Source: Hexactinellida sp. DTS-2022 (lineage: Eukaryota > Porifera > Hexactinellida). Taken from it: DNA of 64,000 nucleotides. The position numbers were made by a program, and so were the translations under genes. Shown here one piece after another: positions 57,780-64,000 of the stretch; positions within the stretch are counted from its first letter, which is position 1; every line of letters starts with the position of its first letter. The stretch lies in NCBI GenBank assembly GCA_028753945.1, contig JAPNXP010000011.1:1240001-1304000 (forward strand), read 5' to 3'. The notes under the pieces are model-generated. The model saw only the letters and a list, made by a program, of their open reading frames with translations. It was not told the origin of the DNA and ran no database searches.

Positions 57780-59115
57780 TTAATTAATGGTGTATTTCCA
57801 AAGAGATAGAAGGTAGCTAAAATAATTCCAAGGCATAAGATTGGACCAGTAGATGATATCACATGTTACCGCCCTATTTGAATCCTACCTACTCTTTCCA
57901 AATATTTGAGAAACAAATCTTGATATCTTTCAATGAGGTAAATATTCTCTAATATCAAGAATCAAAGAGTCATAGCTGTGAGATATATTTATGGGAAACG
58001 GTACATAATTGGTATGATAACCTAAATAGAGACAAAATTGTCGGAACAGTTTTTATTAATCTGTGGAGGGCATTTGACCTGGTTGATCATATTCTTCTAC
58101 TCCATAAGCTTAAATTATATAAACTGTCTGTGAATTCCTTGAAGTTGTTCCAGAGTTACTTAACTGATAGAACTCAAAAGGTCTTTTATAATCGCATCTT
58201 GTCAAATTCGAATAAAGTTTTGACAGATGTACAACAAAGTTATATTTTAGGATCGATACTATTTTTACTATTTTGCAAACGGTATGTTCTTCGCATCAAA
58301 TTAGGTTACTTTAAATGATTGCTGATGATTCAACCTTACACACATATGGTAACTCTGTTGATGAACTATGCTTGAAATTAAATGAAGACTTGAGACATAT
58401 AAATAATTGGTGTATTATGAATAGGATGTGTATTAATTTTGTGATATCCAAAGCAATAACATTTTCTAAAGGCCGGAAAATGAGACATCAATCAACCAAA
58501 TTTCTGGATATAAAGATTGTGATGATCGGTGACCATATTGGAAAAGTTAACTCAAAAGATTATAGAGATTTCTATAGATCACATATTGAAATGGCTAATT
58601 CAAATCGATAATATTGCCAAAAAAGTGTATTAACAAACTAAGAAGAAATAGGAATTTAATTCCTATAGGATATAAAATAGTTTTTATCACTGCATTTAAA
58701 CTTCCACATTTTGGTTAATGTAATAATGTTTGCGGCAGAGCAGTAAATAGCTGTATAAATAGATTATTTATTCTTAAAAACGATCTACCAGAACTTTATT
58801 CAATGATGGGCCTATAATATCTCATACACCACTGTTTACTAAGTTAAATTGGATGGATATTGATAACAGATACCATACAGAAGAGTAGCCGTGTTATGTA
58901 AATGTCAAATTGTTTATCTCCACCATTTATAAATTATCTATTTACCAAAGTATCTAAACTATCTACTAGAAATAACAGACAAACAACAAATAACAATTTC
59001 TACTTATCCAAAGTTAAAATATACCTATTTAAAAGTTCCTTTGTGTATGAAGCTGCTGACATGTATAATGAGCTACCACAAATTATAAAACAAGCTAAAG
59101 TACCCAACAACTGAA
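57780..59115 (+). pseudogene. LINE (non-LTR) reverse transcriptase remnant
   Basis: Fragments in order: GVFPKR..KVAKIIP and CYRPI..LPTLSKYL (57800-57905); RAFDLVDHILLLHKLKLY (58070-58120), SLKLFQSYLTDRTQKV, then SYILGSILFLLF (58240), and ADDSTLHTYGNSVDELCLKL (58320) with the catalytic Asp pair. The end, 58902-59114, reads FVYEAADMYNELPQII, usual near the C-terminus of Jockey/CR1-like ORF2. Endonuclease domain and poly(A) tail not seen. Multiple stops and frameshifts. Confidence 0.8.
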
Positions 59116-60207
59116 ACAAATAATTATGAAAAAATAACCTCTGTAAATATTGGATTTATTTCAAATTACTTACTGTTGCACCATTCTGTATTTTTCTTAA
59201 ATTTCTGTTTACTCAATTCTTGCAACATTTGACAATATATATAATTTTCTAGGTGTAAATTCACCAGTAAATTCCAAATTTCAATTTCAAAATTTTGAAT
59301 AATTTTCAATTGAAAGTGAAAATGAAAACGGAGGTTTCATTATTTATATAAGTTATCTCTTAGTTGCCAATGAAAGTGAAAGTGGAATTGAATTGAATTA
59401 CAATTATAGTGAATATGAAAGTGTTTTTTAATTCTATTTATATCATGGACCCCAGGACATTCGCGTGATAATTATATAATTATACCTTGGACCCCAAGTC
59501 AACCGCGGGATTTATAACTTATATAATTATAATTATATAACTTACGTATAACTTATTAATTAAGTAATAGGCGGTCGTATTAACCCAACCACTATACTAA
59601 TTGTTAAACTTGACTTTGTCGGGAAAAAACACATTGATAAAACAATATCACGAAATTATTAAAATGTTTTATTGAAATTCATTTACTGCTATTGTCATAT
59701 TCTTTAAGATCAATAATTGCCATTAACAACCTAAAAGTACCTTAGACGTATTCGGTTCAACTTGGGTTGCAACAAATCTAAATAATTGTAAAGTTCAATA
59801 TTTGAGAGCCTCGAAAGGTAGTGCCGTTGATGGCAAGGATATTCTTATATGGGAAAAAGAAAACGTGCTCCACTATGCACCAATACCAGTTGGCTTGTTG
59901 TTCATATATATATATATACATAGGTAAGGAGACAATTGGTTATTCAGAAAGATAGGCAGGTCGTTTATAAACAAAACCTATAATTGTTGCACTATGTAAT
60001 TAATACGAATTATCAAAGAGTTCTACATCCAGTAAATTAATTAATAATTTTGAAATAATTTGATAGACTTACAATATTTTTGCCATATATTCACTAACTT
60101 TTCAAGACAAAACTAATCTTGTTTTACAAAAAAAATTTCGATTAGAACCAAATGCATAAAATAATAATGGTACTATATTTAGCAATTAGAAATGTTTGTA
60201 TATATAC
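59116..60207. other. Intronic AT-rich sequence, no gene
   Basis: Holds GAAAGTGAAA-type repeats (59300-59420), two related GGACCCCA blocks (59450, 59490) amid ATTATATAA runs, and a short AT dinucleotide run near 59907. Confidence 0.45.
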
Positions 60208-60605
60208 CTTGAAGTAACTTCCTGGGAGGTTGAAATATTTTTTAGAATTAGTTCTTTTCCGAAAACATCCAATGAATTTACTATAGTCTCACGAGCATGA
60301 ATCTCAATGTTAAGTTCTTCGATTCTTATTAATAGTGCCTCCACACCACTGATTTCTTGAGAAAAATCACTCAATGTAATTTGGCTCATTATAGATGCAA
60401 TCCATGAAATGAGATCTCTTTGCTCAGTAAGAAATCTTTGGTAATAGTGAGAGGCCTCCAAGGATGATGACCTCTGGTTGAGATTCTTGCAGAATACTTC
60501 ATAAACCTTGGTTAGTTCTGATTGTCTCTCCAATAATAAATTGGAGGAAGTCGAAGGAACAGAAGAGTTTGGTGGAAGTAAAGGTTGAAGACTATCTAGT
60601 TTATT
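60208..60605 (-). CDS. Spectrin-repeat exon (first in window)
   Basis: A 398-bp open exon: acceptor TTTTAG (60606-60611), phase-0 start NKLDSLQPLL, and donor AAG|GTATAT leaving two bases that pair with the exon at 27082 (VTSR|LDELS). A Ser/Pro-rich insert (PPNSSVPSTSSN) precedes a spectrin repeat: ERQSELTKVYEVFCKNL, YYQRFLTEQRDLISWIA (conserved Trp) and a final helix. The Ser/Pro insert is unusual for the regular spectrin rod. Upstream exons lie beyond the window. Confidence 0.8.
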
Positions 60606-60611
60606 CTAAAA

Positions 60612-61120
60612 TAAAAAAGTGTAAATTTGGAATTAGTCCGTTGTACCGGGGAAGATGTGAGGGAAGTGCATATGTAATTATTACTTAAACGGTTCCAGTG
60701 GATTCGATTCTAGCAGAGTTAACCTAGAACGATTTAATAAAAGTGGTTAATCAGTATGTAAAATTGTAAATTGTGGGCCCTTAAATACGTAATTGTGCTA
60801 CCTTGTCACTTGAGCCACTTAATTAAAATATATGGAGGATTTGAGGTCACCATTACAATGCTAATCCGTAATTACAGCTGCCATTTTTATACCCTACTGT
60901 AATTTAGTGTTATTCAAAAAGATGTATGCAAGTAATATATTAGTAATAAATTACACATGTACATACATTATAATATACCCTACTAAACCAGAGCTATTCT
61001 TGCAAACTATACTGAAACTAATAGTTTTGAAACCAGTCAAAATTAAGTCCTTGTTTTTGTAACTTCTCAAAACTTAACTCATACTAAGTCTTTCAGTCGT
61101 ACAACCAAATAAACCATATA
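60612..61120. other. Intronic sequence, nothing recognised
   Basis: AT-rich spectrin intron sequence, no TIR or coding signal seen. Confidence 0.4.
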
Positions 61121-61306
61121 CAGTGGAGTCTCCGAATAACGGATATATTGGGGGCATAAATTTTGTCCGTTGTAGAGAGATGTCCGCTTCTCGGAGTCTG
61201 GTCCTTAACTATCACATGTATAGAAAATTCATTTCGTTCCACGAGGTTTGTCCGTTGTGGAGGGGTTGTCCGCTTCTCGGAGTGTCCGTTTAGGGAGACT
61301 CTACTT
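61121..61306. mobile_element. Pogo-like MITE, 186 bp
   Basis: Begins CAGTGGAGTCTCCGAATAAC, ends GGGAGACTCTACTT (expected final G mutated), TA on both sides. Internal CGCTTCTCGGAGT repeated. Confidence 0.75.
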
Positions 61307-61828
61307 TAAATATAACTTCCAATGTGACGATTATACTGTTGAAATTACTACTTTAATATTACTGTGCCGACGAGTTTCTATGACTAGTTATAGTTGAAAT
61401 CTTATATATCATTATTACGACTACTACATGGTGGATTAGTATTGAAATCACTTTTTAGGTTATATTTCTCCGTGTCCAATGTCCTAACAACACGATTAAA
61501 GTTTCATTATTTCTATACAATGGATTGAAGCAAACTAAATTATAAGTTGTGGTCGTTAATATGCGGTATTTTGGCAATGCGGCCATCTATGTTTGTTATC
61601 AGAATCAATATTTAAACAAAGGAATTTGTTTGAAATAATTACAATGAATATTGATATTTATGTTAATATAGTATACGTACACTAACCAACAAAGCATTTG
61701 AACAACAGGAATTTTAATGAAGAAACAATATTCGTCTGGAATCTTATTACAGTACATGATGGATATAGTGATAATGGTGGGCACATGGAACTTTTGGCAA
61801 TATTATCTATGTATCCAATATATCACAA

Positions 61829-62352
61829 CAGTGGAATTGCTTTATTAGCAACAATGCTCTATTAGCAACTTATCTTAAGTTCCCAAGCGAGCTTTAATGA
61901 TATTTCTAGGGCTGAAACGAATATACTGAATAGTGGTTCGAAATGATTGAACGAATATTCGTTCGTTTCCAAACGAATATTGGATTGGACGAATATTAGA
62001 TACAAACGGATTTTCGTTGAGTACTTTTGGGCAAAAACCTACCTACATAAACTAGCTGATAATTAGTTAACTTGTGTATAATACACTTTGTGACTATTAG
62101 TAAACCATTGTAACATTGATAAAAACCTATTTTCCAATGTATATATTTTTTCTTGAAATTGATTTAATGCTTAGTCATCCAAACAAACGAATATTCGAAT
62201 ATTCGTTCGTTTAGAAAAAGGTTCGTTCGTCACATTTCGAATATTCGTTTCAGCCCTAGTTATTTCTGTTCCTCTATATCTATTACCAACTTCGCCTATT
62301 AGCAAAGCAAATTTCTTGCAAAATGCGAGTTGCTAATACAGAAATTCCACTG
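61829..62352. mobile_element. Pogo-like element split by a hAT MITE
   Basis: Ends CAGTGGAATTGCTTTATTAG and ...GCTAATACAGAAATTCCACTG; TA at right, AA at left. About 164 bp once the hAT insert is discounted. CTATTAGCAA motifs inside. Confidence 0.8.
61907..62258. mobile_element. hAT MITE, 352 bp
   Basis: TIRs TAGGGCTGAAACGAATA and complement; TSD GATATTTC/GTTATTTC (7 of 8). Many ACGAATATTCGTTCGTTT palindromes inside. Confidence 0.85.
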
Positions 62353-62601
62353 TACATCAAATATATCACTATATCCATTATGTACTATAGCGGCAGTTTA
62401 AACTAATCTGAAATTACTTTAAATAACTTACTATAGTTATACATGTAAATGTAAAAAATGTGATTTCTTGTCAATTTAGCCAATATCTACAAGTGGCATA
62501 GGTGTATCTGTCAAGTACCATTCGTGGATCAAGTGGCACAAATTGGAATGTGGCTCTATCTCATTGGATAATAAACATAATGATGTTAAATTAAGCATTT
62601 G

Positions 62602-63301
62602 GGCCCGTATTCACTATGATTACTTAATACTTAAGTCCTAAGTAGATACTATTTAGAGGTTGCTTTTCTATTAGATATATGCTAAATAAATAAATCTGTG
62701 CCACGAGGGTTGTCCGTTATTTAGAGGTTATCCGCTATTTGGAGTGTCCGTTATGGGAGGCTCCACTGTATATAACTCTAATATTTATCGCTAATGTATA
62801 CAAATTCTATGAGATGTCGCCTCTTTGGTTTCAGAATCGTATTCTACGCCACCGAATTGACCATTGTAGAAGCTTTCAACTCAATTACATATTTATTAGT
62901 TTGAAAATTATCATCCGGTGTCACCATGTACCACTTCTTCCATTTGTCCCCATGGTTAAAGATGGAGTTCAAACCTTCTTTAAATGTATATTTCGAATGC
63001 GTAGATTACGAATATGAAATCTAAATTGCAATATTACATGTATTTAGTGTACAATAAACACTATTATTGACACACTGTATTACTAACTTCTATGGGAATG
63101 CTTATGGAGTACAAATACTTTTGGTAGGGGAGTGTACTTCCCCTAAAGTAAAGTAAGTAACTAATTATACACCAACGTCTAAAATAAAATTTTAGTTAAT
63201 TTAACTTAGTAGGTTACTTAAGTTTTGCACTAATGTACTATGTAGTATGTACATTGTACTTAAATATAACTTAAATCTTAACTTCTTAGTGAATACGGGC
63301 C
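62602..63301. mobile_element. Harbinger-type MITE, 700 bp
   Basis: TIRs GGCCCGTATTCACTA and TAGTGAATACGGGCC, 3-bp TSD TTG on both sides. The TIR closely resembles the complete Harbinger at 52270. Contains a partial pogo-like MITE (62650-62768) and a Tc1-type end (63134). Confidence 0.8.
62650..62768 (-). mobile_element. Pogo-like MITE, truncated
   Basis: Complement begins CAGTGGAGCCTCCCATAACG and follows 16468-16654 nearly base for base until its internal CCTCTAAATAG, where it stops. One TIR is missing. Confidence 0.85.
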
Positions 63302-63905
63302 TTGGAGTAAACGATTACGCGGGACTCAAAAGTAAATCCAAAATTAGTATATTCTAATTGCTTCATAAATTCATAAATTATAAATTTAATTACCTCATTA
63401 TCTAGTTAACGAGTTTTATGCCTCCATAAAAATCTAATTCAAAATATTTGCTAAGGTATTTTATTTTACTTAACATATAGTTTTATGCAAACGTGCATGT
63501 TGAAGTAGTAACTACAATTGTTACTATGGTGATAAAAACTTTAATATATGAAAACAAATTATTGTTCTCCAAATACTTTTGGCCAGGTAGCATAAAAGTC
63601 AGATTATTTATTCTAATTTATTAAATATCAAATATCTCAGAGATGGCGTAGGATAGAAACAAACTTGCAATGAGTCTACATCTTGAAGTGATGATGACTT
63701 GACGAAAAAAGCTAAATTTAATATTTGCAAATAGCAGATTCTCATGGAGTCACTATTTGTAACCACCACATATAGTGTATCGTAAATAAAATGTAGTCGT
63801 ACAGATGCAAATTTATATTTTTAATATATTAAGGTAGGGATTTATTAAAGGCCGATGTTGTTGAAAATTTTGCAAAAAGATTTTTTGGAGTTACACAACG
63901 ATTCA

Positions 63906-63929
63906 GGTCGGCCGCGGCAGCGGCCGACC
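63906..63929. repeat. Perfect GC-rich hairpin
   Basis: GGTCGGCCGC, loop GGCA, GCGGCCGACC in strongly AT-rich surroundings. CTAGT follows 20 bases later, which loosely recalls a Helitron 3' end; the spacing is longer than usual. Confidence 0.45.
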
Positions 63930-64000
63930 CGAAATATGTAGGCACAGCTCTAGTTTAAAATTTCCCTTGATATCTACAAAAATATTTCATCAATCTATCT

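Larger units (their letters stand above)
27083..60207 (-). other. Spectrin intron, 33.1 kb, filled with transposons
   Basis: Donor after exon 60208 (AAG|GTATAT) leaves two bases; the acceptor before 27082 supplies one, so the exons join in frame. Contents are listed as separate entries. 27083-27840 contains nothing recognised. Confidence 0.75.
61680..63600. mobile_element. Tc1-like element hosting several insertions
   Basis: Left end CACTAACCAACAAAGCATTT at a TA. A right-end-like TIR (inward CTGGCCAAAAGTATTTG) is near 63590. Enclosed are a pogo-like element (61829-62352) and a Harbinger-type MITE (62602-63301). A second Tc1-type end (inward CACTCCCCTACCAAAAGTAT) at 63134 lies inside the latter. 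The assignment of the right end is tentative. Confidence 0.5.

Overview
The window is animal (metazoan), AT-rich and dominated by mobile elements. It appears to lie wholly inside one host gene: a spectrin-family gene on the minus strand, probably alpha-spectrin. Four exons can be placed by splice sites and matching phases, in transcript order 60605-60208, 27082-26539, 4641-4202 and 3061-2530. They encode consecutive triple-helical spectrin repeats. The introns between them are about 33.1 kb (27083-60207), 21.9 kb (4642-26538) and 1.1 kb. No other host gene was recognised. The species cannot be named; large repeat-filled introns, THAP/P-type, Ginger, FLYWCH-MULE and Harbinger elements together suggest an invertebrate.

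The introns are layered transposon graveyards. From left to right: a degraded P-like fragment at the window edge; pogo/Tigger-like and hAT-like MITEs, several nested (8400-9030); a decayed intron-containing Ginger-like integrase element (10967-15447); a minisatellite-filled hAT MITE (15472-16056); a hAT MITE carrying two further insertions (16290-17425); a P-like (THAP) transposon with TIRs and TSD (18363-23172) whose THAP exon is split by a TTAA-flanked MITE; a hAT transposase remnant; then spectrin exon 26539-27082.

The second large intron holds a truncated Ty3/gypsy element (about 27840-30790), a second P-like pseudogene (about 32745-38070) with a FLYWCH/MULE/RING pseudogene inside it, a multi-copy repeat with two decayed OTU-protease-like remnants (38380-41960), a P-type transposase tail (43870-44240), a complete Ginger element with about 150-bp TIRs and 4-bp TSD (46139-49418), a hAT transposase (about 50945-51925), a nearly intact Harbinger transposon with both genes (52270-55020), Tc1-like MITEs, and a LINE reverse-transcriptase remnant (57780-59115). 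Beyond exon 60208-60605 lies another nested cluster (61680-63600).

The best-preserved and most informative elements are the Harbinger (one 1-nt frameshift), the Ginger (one stop and one frameshift, catalytic residues intact) and the P-like element. In several places a related or duplicated copy supplies the empty site, so insertion boundaries and target duplications are read directly. Coding calls come from reading translations by eye; family names rest on motif recognition, not on database searches.
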